From: JBMZCV01 sp049613665
GTDB taxonomy: Bacteria; Bacteroidota; Bacteroidia; Chitinophagales; UBA2359
NCBI GenBank assembly: GCA_049613665.1
Contig: JBMZCV010000004.1
Coordinates: 14,286-78,285, forward strand
DNA: 64,000 nucleotides
Direction: 5' to 3'
Numbering within the stretch: position 1 is the stretch's first letter; each line of letters starts with the position of its first letter. The position numbers were made by a program, and so were the translations under genes. The notes beneath the pieces were generated by a model. That model saw nothing but the letters and a program-made list of their open reading frames with translations. It ran no database searches and was not told the DNA's origin. This document shows, in pieces, positions 43,255 to 52,600 of the stretch.

Positions 43255-45726
43255 TTACTCTTTTACAAAAGTTTGCCTTGCCCAAACATTTTTTATCGGC
43301 TCATTTACATCTGTCATAAACAATAATCTTGCATATTCTCCTTCTGTCCAGCTTTTCACAAAATTGGTATAATATGGACTTCCTGGATTACCAGATTGGC
43401 CGCCCGGATAAATGCCAAATGCAGTAGGCTTGTCTTTATCCAAAGAAACAATCATTCGCCACGACGGCCCTTGCTTACCTTTCATGGCATTCAAAATACC
43501 TTTGTAACCACCTATCGCTAAATTTTCTAGACTAAAAGGATTAATCCGTGCCAAATGTTCTATTTTCGAACCTCGATAAGTCGCCCAATTTGTGCCTCCT
43601 TTTTTGGCAGCTTCAACATAGAAATCAGCAATGGCTGCTCGAAAACTTGTTTGTACAATCTCTTTTGCTGTTTCTTTTTCTGGCGTTTCCTTAAAATCTA
43701 TCAGTTCATGTTTTGGTTGCGTAATCAATAGTTGTGTTGTGACATAGCGGTTTGGAAAAACCATAGGCGTTCCTTTTGGCATTTCGAGTTCGTCCCAAAG
43801 TTTTCGATGCACTTTTACCCAAAAAGCTTCATAAATAGAAGGAGCTTCGAGCTTGGCATCGTTCATAAAATTCCATGTTTTTAGTGTGTTGTAAGCCTTT
43901 TTTTCTATTTCCGACAATTCCATCGTTTCCAAATAACTCAACAATGTTGGCATAGCTTCGGCAGCTTGCAAATTATAATTATCGGTTTGCAGACGTTTCA
44001 TTTCTTCTTTTGTTGCTTGCTCCATCATCGTCAATTGCTGATTGAGCCTCCTGTTTCTATAATATTCGAGTACCAAACCTTGATAATAATAAGGATAGCT
44101 TCGGTCAGTAGCATGTTGATTGGCCGAACTCACAAAACCACGTTCTGGATTTACAGCATGAGGATTGTGTGCTTGCGGAATATAGCCTTGCCATTCATGC
44201 ACAGGATTGTTGGCATCTAACGCAAATTTACCTTGCTCTTCCCAAAGTAGCGGAAATTTGCCCTGCTGCCATAGTGCGATAGTGCCAGAGTTGTCGGCAA
44301 AAACGAAATTTTGGCCAGGACATTCAAAATATTTTATAGCTGCTAAATAGTCTTTATAATTTTTTGCCTTGTTGAGATGATAAAATGTCAATAATTCATT
44401 TGAAGGGTCGTGTGCTTTCCATCGCAAAGACATATTGTGTTTGTGATGCAAGCTATCTTCATAAGCAATAGGCCCCAAATGTGTATAGGTTACCGTATCA
44501 TATACACTTTGAGCATCTCTAACCTGTATGCGTTCTATTCTTTTGTTTGCTTTTCGCCATTTATTGTTGTAGAGATATTGTCTTTTCTTTTCATCTTTAA
44601 ACTTTGTGACATACCAATCTTTCACATCACGGCCAGAGTTCGTAATTCCCCACGAAACATCTTTGTTGAAACCGATAATAACATTTGGCGAACCAGGCAA
44701 CGAAACACCATATACATTCATAGTAGGAGAATGCAATTGGATTTCGTACCAAATAGAAGGCAAACCAAGACTTAAATGTGGGTCGTTGCACAAAATAGGA
44801 TAGCCAGAAGCCGTTTTTTTGCCTGCCAAAGCCCAATTGTTACTGCCGATATCTGGTGGCGATTGTCCAAAAATCTCATGCTGAATCAAATCTGTATTTT
44901 CATATCCCAACTTTGCACCTGTACTATCTGGCTTTTGCGTAGGCTCAAAATCCCATGATGTGCCAACAGGAATAACAGGGTCTTGGCCTTCTGCCATATC
45001 TGGAAACAACAAATTGAAATGTTTTTTGCCTAAAACTTTTCGTGCATTGGTCATCTGCATATCTCGCTCATTGCCTGTCAGCTTATCAGCCATATACTTG
45101 AGCAAAATAGCACTTTTCAGCAGAGTCCATTTTTCGGGAGCATAACCAAGAAGTTTGTATTCCAAAGGATAATCTTTGGGTTCTAACTGTTCGATATACG
45201 CATTGACACCAGCAGCATAAGCTTGCACTACTTTATTTGAAAGCGTATCATCTTTAAAGTGGTTAATAGCTCGCTCCGCCGCAAAAACCATACCTTTTCG
45301 CCTTTGCTTTCTATCAAAATCAATGCCTTTGCTACCCACAATTTCGGAAAGCCGTCCTGCCGCAGCATGTGTTTGAAATTCCATTTGCCAAAGTCGATGA
45401 TAAGCTGTAACATATCCTTGCAAAAAAAATAAATCCTCATCATTTTCTGCAAAAATATGAGGCACAAGCCGCTCGTCAAATACAACAGTAGCAGGTGATT
45501 TTAGCTGTGGCAATACCATTTTAGATTTAATATTTGGCTTTTGAGTTTCTGCATTTTGCCAAAATCCCGTAAAAGGATTTAAAAAGCCACCTAAAGGAGG
45601 TAGCATTTCAGCAGGTGTATCGTGAACTAATCTATTGATGACGGGCAAAGTTACAAGACGATTATTAAACAATTGCACCCACATAATTGTGATAAGTAGA
45701 GATATAAGAAATTTTATAATTTTCAT
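43255..45726 (-). CDS. Penicillin acylase family N-terminal-nucleophile hydrolase
   Basis: 823 residues. An N-terminal signal anchor (IIKFLISLLITIMWVQLF) precedes the small chain (KSPATVVFDERLVPHIFAENDEDLFFLQGYVTAYHRLWQMEF). Autoprocessing should expose Ser295 in DIGSNNWALAGKKT, beginning the catalytic chain (CNDPHLSLGLPSIWYEIQLHSP, GFNKDVSWGITNSGRDV). The size and order match the acyl-homoserine lactone/penicillin acylase family. Periplasmic; the natural substrate may be N-acyl homoserine lactones or other acylated amines. 94 bp downstream of kdsA. Confidence 0.9.
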   Translation of the reverse strand: MKIIKFLISLLITIMWVQLFNNRLVTLPVINRLVHDTPAEMLPPLGGFLNPFTGFWQNAETQKPNIKSKMVLPQLKSPATVVFDERLVPHIFAENDEDLFFLQGYVTAYHRLWQMEFQTHAAAGRLSEIVGSKGIDFDRKQRRKGMVFAAERAINHFKDDTLSNKVVQAYAAGVNAYIEQLEPKDYPLEYKLLGYAPEKWTLLKSAILLKYMADKLTGNERDMQMTNARKVLGKKHFNLLFPDMAEGQDPVIPVGTSWDFEPTQKPDSTGAKLGYENTDLIQHEIFGQSPPDIGSNNWALAGKKTASGYPILCNDPHLSLGLPSIWYEIQLHSPTMNVYGVSLPGSPNVIIGFNKDVSWGITNSGRDVKDWYVTKFKDEKKRQYLYNNKWRKANKRIERIQVRDAQSVYDTVTYTHLGPIAYEDSLHHKHNMSLRWKAHDPSNELLTFYHLNKAKNYKDYLAAIKYFECPGQNFVFADNSGTIALWQQGKFPLLWEEQGKFALDANNPVHEWQGYIPQAHNPHAVNPERGFVSSANQHATDRSYPYYYQGLVLEYYRNRRLNQQLTMMEQATKEEMKRLQTDNYNLQAAEAMPTLLSYLETMELSEIEKKAYNTLKTWNFMNDAKLEAPSIYEAFWVKVHRKLWDELEMPKGTPMVFPNRYVTTQLLITQPKHELIDFKETPEKETAKEIVQTSFRAAIADFYVEAAKKGGTNWATYRGSKIEHLARINPFSLENLAIGGYKGILNAMKGKQGPSWRMIVSLDKDKPTAFGIYPGGQSGNPGSPYYTNFVKSWTEGEYARLLFMTDVNEPIKNVWARQTFVKE

Positions 45727-45820
45727 TTGCGATTATTTGTCAGAAACTGTTGCTGCTAAACAGTTACCATAAATTTAGTGTTTTGAGTAAAGGCTAATAT
45801 AGGTATTTCGAGTGTAAAAC

Positions 45821-46636
45821 TTATAAAATAGCCTGCCGAATTTTCAATAATTTTTCCAACATTTCTTCCATTTTATCTAAAGCTAACATATTAGCACCAT
45901 CAGATTTTGCGGTTTTTGGGTCGTGATGTGTTTCTATAAACAAACCATCAACACCAACAGCTATGCCAGCTTTTGCAATCGTTTCTATCAAATTTGGCAA
46001 GCCACCCGTTACACCAGCAGTTTGGTTAGGTTGTTGTAAAGAATGCGTGCAATCTAAAATAACAGGTACATCAAACACTTGCATTTGTGGTAAAGAGCGA
46101 AAATCTACGACCAAATCTTGGTAGCCAAATGTCGTTCCTCTTTCCATGAGCATCACTTTTTCGTTGTCGGATTGTCGCACTTTTTCTACTGCAAAACCCA
46201 TGCTTGCTGCCGACATAAATTGTCCTTTTTTGATACTTACCACTTTTTGAGTTTTGGCTGCTGCGACCAATAAATCTGTTTGTCGGCACAAAAAGGCTGG
46301 AATTTGCAAAATATCGACATACTTAGCAGCTATTTCTGCTTCTTTTGGCAAATGAATATCGGTGGTGACAGGAATTTGATAAGTTTCTCGCAATTTGCCC
46401 AAAATTTTCAAGGCTTTTTCATCGCCAATGCCTGTGAAAGAATCGAGGCGAGAGCGATTTGCTTTTTTATAAGAGGCTTTGAAAATGTATGGTATTTGCA
46501 GTTTTTCAGTGATGTTCATCATTTTTTCGGCAATACGAAAAACCATTTCTTCACTTTCTACGGCACAAGGGCCTGCTATGAGAAAAAAATTATTGTTTGC
46601 TAAATGCTTGATATTTGGAATGTGTGATAATGTCAT
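45821..46636 (-). CDS. kdsA: 3-deoxy-8-phosphooctulonate synthase (KDO8P synthase)
   Basis: 271 residues, normal length. It joins arabinose 5-phosphate and phosphoenolpyruvate in KDO (lipid A core) synthesis. IPYIFKASYKKANRSRLDSFTGIG, KKGQFMSAASMGFAVEKV and DCTHSLQQPN are family motifs. GPCAVES puts Cys24 where metal-independent enzymes have Asn (GGMNVLES in E. coli), and His (DCTH), Glu (IETHHDP) and Asp (SDGANML) ligands are present. This predicts the metal-dependent class. Divergent from the TIR gene. Confidence 0.94.
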   Translation of the reverse strand: MTLSHIPNIKHLANNNFFLIAGPCAVESEEMVFRIAEKMMNITEKLQIPYIFKASYKKANRSRLDSFTGIGDEKALKILGKLRETYQIPVTTDIHLPKEAEIAAKYVDILQIPAFLCRQTDLLVAAAKTQKVVSIKKGQFMSAASMGFAVEKVRQSDNEKVMLMERGTTFGYQDLVVDFRSLPQMQVFDVPVILDCTHSLQQPNQTAGVTGGLPNLIETIAKAGIAVGVDGLFIETHHDPKTAKSDGANMLALDKMEEMLEKLLKIRQAIL

Positions 46637-46732
46637 GTTTTTAAGTTTTTTTCTAAAATGGCTGTAAAATTAAACAAAAAAATGATGCTAGAATTGTTTG
46701 TTTGCATTTTTCTTTTACTTAGAAAAATAGTA

Positions 46733-46740
46733 TATATTTG
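46733..46740 (+). promoter_or_regulatory. -7 box of the TIR-like gene
   Basis: TATATTTG, exact match to TAnnTTTG, 43 bp before the ATG at 46783. Confidence 0.45.
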
Positions 46741-46782
46741 CTAGGCGAGTTCTAAACAAAAAATAGTATTAAAAATTAACCA

Positions 46783-47625
46783 ATGGAAAAAAATATTGAA
46801 GTTTATTTTATTTTTGCCGATAAGGATAAAGACGATTGGACTGAATTAAAAACACATTTAGACTCAATAAAAGCTAAAGATGTGGAGATAAAAAGCAATT
46901 TGGATATTTCGGCAGGTGCTGTTGTGTATAAAGAAATAAAAGCAAATATTGAAAGTTGCGATATACTTTTGGTAGGCATAAGTAGCAATTTTATGTCGAG
47001 CATGATGTACAAAAAAATGGAAAAGCTTATTTTTGATACTACTTTTTTCAACAATGCTCTTTTAGTACCAATTTTATTAAAAAATTGTGATTTAAGAGGC
47101 TTTAAAGATATAAATGCGTTGCCCAATAGATTTGTCAGTGAATATCTCCAAAAAAATAATGCCTTTTACGAAATTTCTAAAGGTGTGCAAAAATTGGTTG
47201 ATGAATGCAGAAAAGGAGCAACACGCAATATTTTGAAATCGCAAATACAAGGTTTTATTCAAGATTTACAAAAGCAGAAAAAGGAATTGGAAACGCAAAA
47301 AAAGGATTTAGAGGAGCAGAAACAGGAAGCAAGAATATTGTTAAGTGAGGCTACAAAATTAAAAACAATACTTGAAAAAAAGGTAAAGAAAGTGATTGAA
47401 CCTTATGAAAAAACGATAGCAAGTTTGGAGGAAAGGCTGCAAGAGCAAGAAAGGAAAATGAAAAGATTGCAAGATGGTATTGTTCCTTTATATCGCTTTT
47501 GGAGTGAAAGAAAATCTGACCATCATTTTACTATTGGTTCTAAGGAAATTGAGAACTTGAAAAAGGATGCAAGTTATCAATTTGAACATATTGAATGTTA
47601 TGTTTTGAATCGCAAAATAACATAA
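46783..47625 (+). CDS. TIR-like domain, coiled coil and DUF5648-like C-terminus
   Basis: 280 residues, soluble. Residues 1-140 look like a TIR domain: IEVYFIFADKDKDDW (beta A), SAGAVVYKEIKANIESCDILLVGISSNFMSS, and KKMEKL with Glu80 in the position of the NADase glutamate. VPILLKNCDLRGF follows. Residues 150-232 are a continuous coiled coil (repeated QKKELETQKKDLEEQKQE). The C-terminus PLYRFWSERKSDHHFTIGSKEIENLKKDASYQFEHIECYVL resembles the carbohydrate-binding-like DUF5648 repeat. A sensor-linked TIR effector is one reading; all domain calls are from motif inspection. The next gene is a RAYT. Confidence 0.65.
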   Translation: MEKNIEVYFIFADKDKDDWTELKTHLDSIKAKDVEIKSNLDISAGAVVYKEIKANIESCDILLVGISSNFMSSMMYKKMEKLIFDTTFFNNALLVPILLKNCDLRGFKDINALPNRFVSEYLQKNNAFYEISKGVQKLVDECRKGATRNILKSQIQGFIQDLQKQKKELETQKKDLEEQKQEARILLSEATKLKTILEKKVKKVIEPYEKTIASLEERLQEQERKMKRLQDGIVPLYRFWSERKSDHHFTIGSKEIENLKKDASYQFEHIECYVLNRKIT

Positions 47626-47754
47626 AAAGTAAAAAGAAACGATATTTCTAAAAAATATTCAATTAAAAACAAGGAGAAGGTGTGATAGGTAGGGTGTCGA
47701 TTTTGGTGCTATTTTTCTTATAAACATTCGCCCCATTTTTGGTTGATAAAGGGA

Positions 47755-47787
47755 AGACGTGACAGGTTTTAAAAACCTGTCACGTCT
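47755..47787. repeat. Family B REP-like palindrome, copy 1
   Basis: AGACGTGACAGGTTTT / AAAACCTGTCACGTCT around one central base; perfect 16-bp arms, 44 bp before the RAYT start. It is a likely REP partner of that protein. Confidence 0.85.
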
Positions 47788-47830
47788 AAAATGTATAAAA
47801 ACAATTATTTAAAAAATAAAAACACCAATA

Positions 47831-48529
47831 GTGACCAAATACAAAGAAAATTTATTGCCAAATACTTATTATCACATCTACAATCGCACAAACAATAAAG
47901 AAGCGATGTTTAGAAGTGCTGAAAATAGACGTTATTTTCTTAAAAAATATGCTGATTATCTTTATCCGTATCTAAAAACGTATGCTTATTGTTTGATGGA
48001 CAATCATTTTCATTTGCTCGTGCAGGTAAGAAGTGAGAAAGAAATTGTGCAAGCTATTCAAGCAAAATCGCTAGATGAAAGAAAAAAAATTGAAATAACA
48101 TATTTGAAAATATCTGAAGACGTGACAGGTTTTCAAAACCTGTCACGTCTAACAAGCCACAGTTTTACACATAATTTAGTAGCTAAACTATTTCAAGATT
48201 TTTTTAATTCTTACACCAAAGCTTTCAACAAAATGTATGAAAGAAGCGGCAACCTTTTCAATCGTCCTTTTAAGCGTGTAGCTGTAAAAGACGATAGCCA
48301 TTTTACACAACTGATTTACTATATACACGCCAATCCTTGCCACCATAAAGTAAGACATAGTTTTAAGGCTTACAAATGGAGTTCTTACACTAGCTTTCTA
48401 TCCGACAAACCTACTTTACTAGACAGACAAGCAGTTATAAGCTGGTTTGGACAGCTAAAAAGTTTTGTTGCTTTTCATGATAGACCACAAGATTTTGGAG
48501 AAATAGATTATATACTTGTAGAAGAATAA
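47831..48529 (+). CDS. REP-associated tyrosine transposase (RAYT, IS200-like Y1 HUH)
   Basis: 232 residues from a GTG at 47831. YYHIYNRTNNKEAMF opens the domain, the HUH motif is His59-Phe-His61 in YCLMDNHFHLLV, and IYYIHANPCHHKVR near residue 165 carries the tyrosine region. RAYTs are domesticated single-copy relatives of IS200/IS605 transposases that mobilise REP hairpins. A family B palindrome lies before the gene, and a second is part of its coding sequence (48118-48150), translated as DVTGFQNLSRL (97-107). The frame is intact. No IS ends were seen, which fits a RAYT rather than an IS. Confidence 0.88.
   Translation: MTKYKENLLPNTYYHIYNRTNNKEAMFRSAENRRYFLKKYADYLYPYLKTYAYCLMDNHFHLLVQVRSEKEIVQAIQAKSLDERKKIEITYLKISEDVTGFQNLSRLTSHSFTHNLVAKLFQDFFNSYTKAFNKMYERSGNLFNRPFKRVAVKDDSHFTQLIYYIHANPCHHKVRHSFKAYKWSSYTSFLSDKPTLLDRQAVISWFGQLKSFVAFHDRPQDFGEIDYILVEE
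48118..48150. repeat. Family B REP-like palindrome inside the RAYT gene
   Basis: Same 33 bp as copy 1 except one central base (C for A). Its length is a multiple of three and it keeps the frame open, adding a loop at residues 97-107 in a region rich in charged helices. Confidence 0.9.
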
Positions 48530-48729
48530 GTATGTATTATAACAAAAAAAGTAAAAAGCAACTAACTTACTTCCAGCATCTCAAACTGCTTAACTGCTAA
48601 AAAGCATATTAATCAAACTTTATGGATTAAATATGGTTGAAGCACTTAAAATATCAAAATAAGCGTTGTATTTTAAGGCTTTACAAACCGTAAATTTAGC
48701 AATCTGTTTTTAATTAAAAATATACAGCA

Positions 48730-49899
48730 ATGAAGTATTTTATTATTCCTTTTCTTCTCTTATTTTTCAGCCTACAACAACTTCAAGCACAGCTTCGTGC
48801 TATGGTCGATGCTCCTTTAGATACCGCTGCCGTTGATGTTTTTAATCAGGCAGATATCGAAAAAATTACAGAACAAGTGCTGGCAGAAAACAAAGAATTG
48901 GAAGAACGGTTAGCCAATCTGGAAAGCAATTTAGCATCGCAAAAAGATGTGATTAAGGTGTTGACAAATGCTAACAAAATACGTTATGAAGCTTCTGTTA
49001 GCACTTTGTCGCAGCGATATGATGCTGGAGAACGTATTATTTATCACATTATCAAAGAAACCAACCAATTTAATCTTTCGTTTAGCCAGTTGTTGTTGCA
49101 AAATGAATTTTCGTATCTCTCTGACCCAACGAGCTATCGAGTGTTCAACAACTCGCTAGACAAATCTATGGATTTGTTGAGAGACCGAAAAATGATGCAA
49201 GGTACAGGAACAGATATTATTAATATGTTGCCGATGCTCAACAATCCTATTATCTCGACAAGTGTTTCGATGGTGTCATTCTTTTTGGCAAATTATCACA
49301 AAAAAGGCAAAATGAAAACTGATGCTTTACACGAATTGAGTTGTGTGTTAAATTATACAAATCAAGTGAAAACAGAATACCAATTGATAGCTTCTCACTT
49401 GCAGCATTTAAATAGCAGGCTCGAAGCATTTAGAGATGCGTCTAAAGGTTTTTTAGGTGAATATCTCGAAGCAATTGACTATGAAGGTGGTTATCAGCAA
49501 TATATACATGATAAAAATAACTTACCTTATGATTTTATGAAGCGAAAACGTGGCGATTTTTTCGGTGATTTGAAAGTAGATGTCGATAATGTGGGCATTA
49601 TTCGGTACGAAACGAGCAAAGACGACAATGTATTGTTTTATATCGAACAGGTAAAATTTTATTTAAATGAATATCAATTGTTGTTGATTGAAATTGATGA
49701 TTTTATCAAAAATTATGAAAAATTTGTGGCTTCGCAAAAAAATAACAGCAACGATATTTGCCCTACTTTCAATAATGAAACAGCGTTGGTTTTTGACCGC
49801 ATAAACAAGCAGTTGGCTATCGTAAAAGATAACTTTAAGATTGTATATGTAGAAAATCGTATTGATAAAAATTCTAAACGCATTCTTTTTGGCTTTTAA
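48730..49899 (+). CDS. Hypothetical exported coiled-coil protein
   Basis: 389 residues. Signal peptide to LQAQ near residue 21, then a coiled coil (KITEQVLAENKELEERLANLESNLASQKDVIKVLTNANK). The rest is mostly helical with LSCVLNYTNQVKTEYQLIASHLQHLNSRLEAF. No catalytic motif or named family recognised. It precedes another unknown exported protein by 87 bp on the same strand, so the two may be an operon with an envelope role. Confidence 0.7.
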   Translation: MKYFIIPFLLLFFSLQQLQAQLRAMVDAPLDTAAVDVFNQADIEKITEQVLAENKELEERLANLESNLASQKDVIKVLTNANKIRYEASVSTLSQRYDAGERIIYHIIKETNQFNLSFSQLLLQNEFSYLSDPTSYRVFNNSLDKSMDLLRDRKMMQGTGTDIINMLPMLNNPIISTSVSMVSFFLANYHKKGKMKTDALHELSCVLNYTNQVKTEYQLIASHLQHLNSRLEAFRDASKGFLGEYLEAIDYEGGYQQYIHDKNNLPYDFMKRKRGDFFGDLKVDVDNVGIIRYETSKDDNVLFYIEQVKFYLNEYQLLLIEIDDFIKNYEKFVASQKNNSNDICPTFNNETALVFDRINKQLAIVKDNFKIVYVENRIDKNSKRILFGF

Positions 49900-49986
49900 G
49901 GCACTATTGATTTAAACAACTTGACAATTAAAACGCATTTCTATAAAAAAATACCGTTATATTTCTCCTAAAAAAATCTAAAGGCC

Positions 49987-50853
49987 ATGAGAAATGCTAT
50001 ATTTGTAATCTGTTGTTTTTTTGTTTTTCAGCTATCTACTTTTGCTTCCATAGAAGTGACCAAAACCTACAAACATACACATATCAATGTATCATTGTAC
50101 TTCAACCACGATTTTATTGACAAAGAATTGTGGTATTATGATGCTGTTAGCCAGTTGTTGAATAGTTATATTTACAAAAAAATTAAAGCAAAAGAATGGA
50201 AACGAAAAAAAATAGAATTGCATTTATATGCTTCTACCTCAAACCGTCAGAAAATAGTAGAATTTAAGAATAATAAGCGAAAATATAATATTCATTTAAA
50301 AAAATATGCAAAAATAGCTGATTTAGTAAAATTTATACATTATATCCATTTGCAAAATGTGGCTACTTTGAAAAGTGATTTTGAAAACATAAATCAACAA
50401 ACAAATTTAAAAGCATTTAAAAGCATCATAAACAAAAGAGTAAACTATGTTGATTTATCTTTTTTTCAAGATAAAAGCATTAGCGTTTTTAAACTAGACG
50501 ATTTGCAGATTATTTATGAAAACGACAAAATGTATTATGAGTTTTATCATCGAAAGCTAAAAAAATTAGAAGCCGATTTTCCAGAACCTGTAAGAATTGG
50601 TAGTTGTTATGTTTTGACAAGTGGCTATACTACTTATATTTATCGACATGGCTTGCGTATTAACCAGGCGAAAATCAAGAAAAAAGAGGAGGCTACTCGT
50701 TTTGCAGATTATACTTTGGAAGTAGCAAATGATTGGGTAAATTTATATATGCTAGGTCGCCCTATTTTGAGCTATCAGCTATCAAAAAATGAATTTTGCC
50801 AAATAAAATACAATCCAAAAGCTGCTGCAAAAATATTTCCAAGTCGTTTATAA
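49987..50853 (+). CDS. Hypothetical exported protein
   Basis: 288 residues with a signal peptide (to STFAS near residue 21). Lys-rich, mixed structure; segments WYYDAVSQLLNSYIYKKIKAKEWKRKKIELHLYAS and RIGSCYVLTSGYTTYIYRHGLRIN are visible, but I cannot assign a family. Probably co-transcribed with the gene at 48730. Confidence 0.7.
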   Translation: MRNAIFVICCFFVFQLSTFASIEVTKTYKHTHINVSLYFNHDFIDKELWYYDAVSQLLNSYIYKKIKAKEWKRKKIELHLYASTSNRQKIVEFKNNKRKYNIHLKKYAKIADLVKFIHYIHLQNVATLKSDFENINQQTNLKAFKSIINKRVNYVDLSFFQDKSISVFKLDDLQIIYENDKMYYEFYHRKLKKLEADFPEPVRIGSCYVLTSGYTTYIYRHGLRINQAKIKKKEEATRFADYTLEVANDWVNLYMLGRPILSYQLSKNEFCQIKYNPKAAAKIFPSRL

Positions 50854-50959
50854 TGATAGCTATTGTCAGGAAATAAGGCTTTTTTTTCGCTAAAAAATAG
50901 CTAAATTGTTGTACTTTTGTAAAAGCCCAAAAATGTTTCCAAATTCACTTTTTTCATCA

Positions 50960-51067
50960 CTAAGTGCCAAGCATTAATTAAACATAATCTGTTTGATTTG
51001 CCAACATATTGAAAATTAAGATGTTAGCTTTCGCAAATAGGCAATTTATTTTTAATGTTTCACTAAA
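50960..51067 (-). repeat. Family D composite repeat, copy 4 (reverse)
   Basis: AGTGCCAAGCATT at 50963-50975 through GATGTTAGCTTTCGCAAATAGGC to TTTTTAATGTTTCACTA. It ends 14 bp before the rocD ATG; reading through it adds a spurious 24-residue extension to rocD. Confidence 0.75.
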
Positions 51068-51080
51068 AAAGAATATTTAT

Positions 51081-52301
51081 ATGCAACAAATATTAAATTC
51101 TCAACATTTCATGCAGCTCGAAGATAAATATGGAGCTCATAATTATCACCCACTTCCTGTTGTTTTATCAAGAGGCGAAGGAGCTTATGTTTGGGACGTA
51201 GAAGGAAAAAAATATTATGATTTTTTATCTGCATATTCTGCTGTAAATCAAGGACATTGTCACCCTAGAATCATTCAAGCATTGACAGAACAGGCCTCTG
51301 TTTTGACGCTTACTTCTCGTGCTTTCTACAATGATATGCTTGGCCAATACGAAAAATATATCACAGATATGTTGGGTTTCGACAAGGTTTTGCCTATCAA
51401 TACAGGCGTAGAAGCGGTAGAAACGGCTATGAAATTGTGTAGAAAATGGGCCTATGAAGTGAAAGGCACGCCACTAAACAAAGCCAAAATAATTTTCGCT
51501 TCAGGCAATTTTCATGGTAGAACTTTAGCGGTTATTTCGGCTTCTACCGACCCAGATAACAAAAAATTTGGCCCTTTTATTGGTGGTGTTGGCATTATTC
51601 CCTACAATAATTTGGACGCTTTAGAGGAGGCTTTGAAAGACCCAGATGTGGCAGGTTTTATGGTAGAGCCAATTCAAGGTGAAGCAGGCGTAGTTGTGCC
51701 AGATGATGGTTATTTGAAGAAAGCAAGCGAAATGTGCAAAGCTGCCAATGCTTTGTTTATCGCTGATGAAGTACAGACAGGTTTGGCTCGAACAGGACGT
51801 ATGCTTTGCTGCGATTATGAAGATGTGAAACCAGACATTTTGGTATTGGGCAAAGCTTTGTCGGGCGGTGTTTTTCCAGTATCGGCGGTGTTGGCCAACG
51901 ACGAGATTATGTTGTCTATCAAACCAGGTGAGCATGGTTCTACTTATGGCGGAAATCCTTTGGCTTGCCGAGTTGCGATGTCTGCTTTGCAGGTGTTGGT
52001 CGATGAAAAACTGGCTGAAAATGCGTTTCACTTAGGCAATATTTTGCGGAAAGAATTGCGTGCTTTGCCTACCGATTTAATTCGATTGGTACGAGGAAAA
52101 GGCTTGCTCAATGCTATCGAAATTGATACGGACGAAAGCTCGCCTTTGGCATGGAATATTTGTATGAAATTGCGTGACAATGGTTTGTTGGCAAAACCAA
52201 CACATGGCAATAAAATTCGTTTTGCTCCGCCTTTGGTTATGACAGAAGAGCAGTTGTATGACTGTATTGATATTATTGGAAAAACAATTAAGAGTTTTTA
52301 A
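51081..52301 (+). CDS. rocD: Ornithine aminotransferase
   Basis: 406 residues from ATG 51081. Class III PLP aminotransferase: EDKYGAHNYHPLPVVLSRGEG and YDFLSAYSAVNQGHCHPRI (typical of ornithine aminotransferase), NTGVEAVETAMKLCRKW, FHGRTLAVISAS, Asp229 in ADEVQTGLARTG, and PLP Lys258 in LGKALSGGVFPVSAV. It moves the delta-amino group of ornithine to 2-oxoglutarate, giving glutamate semialdehyde for proline or glutamate. A hairpin terminator follows. Monocistronic. Confidence 0.93.
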   Translation: MQQILNSQHFMQLEDKYGAHNYHPLPVVLSRGEGAYVWDVEGKKYYDFLSAYSAVNQGHCHPRIIQALTEQASVLTLTSRAFYNDMLGQYEKYITDMLGFDKVLPINTGVEAVETAMKLCRKWAYEVKGTPLNKAKIIFASGNFHGRTLAVISASTDPDNKKFGPFIGGVGIIPYNNLDALEEALKDPDVAGFMVEPIQGEAGVVVPDDGYLKKASEMCKAANALFIADEVQTGLARTGRMLCCDYEDVKPDILVLGKALSGGVFPVSAVLANDEIMLSIKPGEHGSTYGGNPLACRVAMSALQVLVDEKLAENAFHLGNILRKELRALPTDLIRLVRGKGLLNAIEIDTDESSPLAWNICMKLRDNGLLAKPTHGNKIRFAPPLVMTEEQLYDCIDIIGKTIKSF

Positions 52302-52327
52302 TCTTTTGTTTAAATTTTATTTTTAAG

Positions 52328-52373
52328 AAAAAAAGTTTTTAGCTATATGTTTTTTAGCTAAAAACTTTTTTTA
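52328..52373 (+). terminator. Terminator of rocD
   Basis: AAAAAGTTTTTAGCT ... AGCTAAAAACTTTTTTT, 15-bp arms with a T run, 27 bp after the stop. Confidence 0.82.
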
Positions 52374-52510
52374 TGCCATTTTTGCAGCTTTCAATTTAAC
52401 ATTAATGTCAAAATATTAAAAACAAAATGCTTGTGTTTGTCAAAAATATTTTAAATACTTACCTTAACAAAGTTATGTATTGAAGTAAAGTTAAGGTATT
52501 GTTTTTCAAT

Positions 52511-52600
52511 GAGTGCCAAGCACTATTTAATAAACAGTTTATTCGTTGCTAACGCATTGATAATCAAGGTGTTGGCTTGCACGAGATGTCATATTAGCTT
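52511..52600 (-). repeat. Family D composite repeat, copy 5 (reverse)
   Basis: AGTGCCAAGCACT hairpin at 52512-52524, ATTTAATAAAC, CGTTGCTAACGCATTGATAATC, GTGTTGGC, CGAGATGTCAT. It matches the reverse complement of copies 1 and 2. Confidence 0.78.

Noticed and set aside
47831..48529. Complete IS200/IS605 insertion sequence around the transposase
   Set aside because: No left or right IS end was recognised and the protein has the RAYT opening; flanking DNA holds REP-like palindromes instead.
51009..51080. 24-residue extension of rocD
   Set aside because: It is the end of a family D repeat; ornithine aminotransferases begin near the ATG at 51081.
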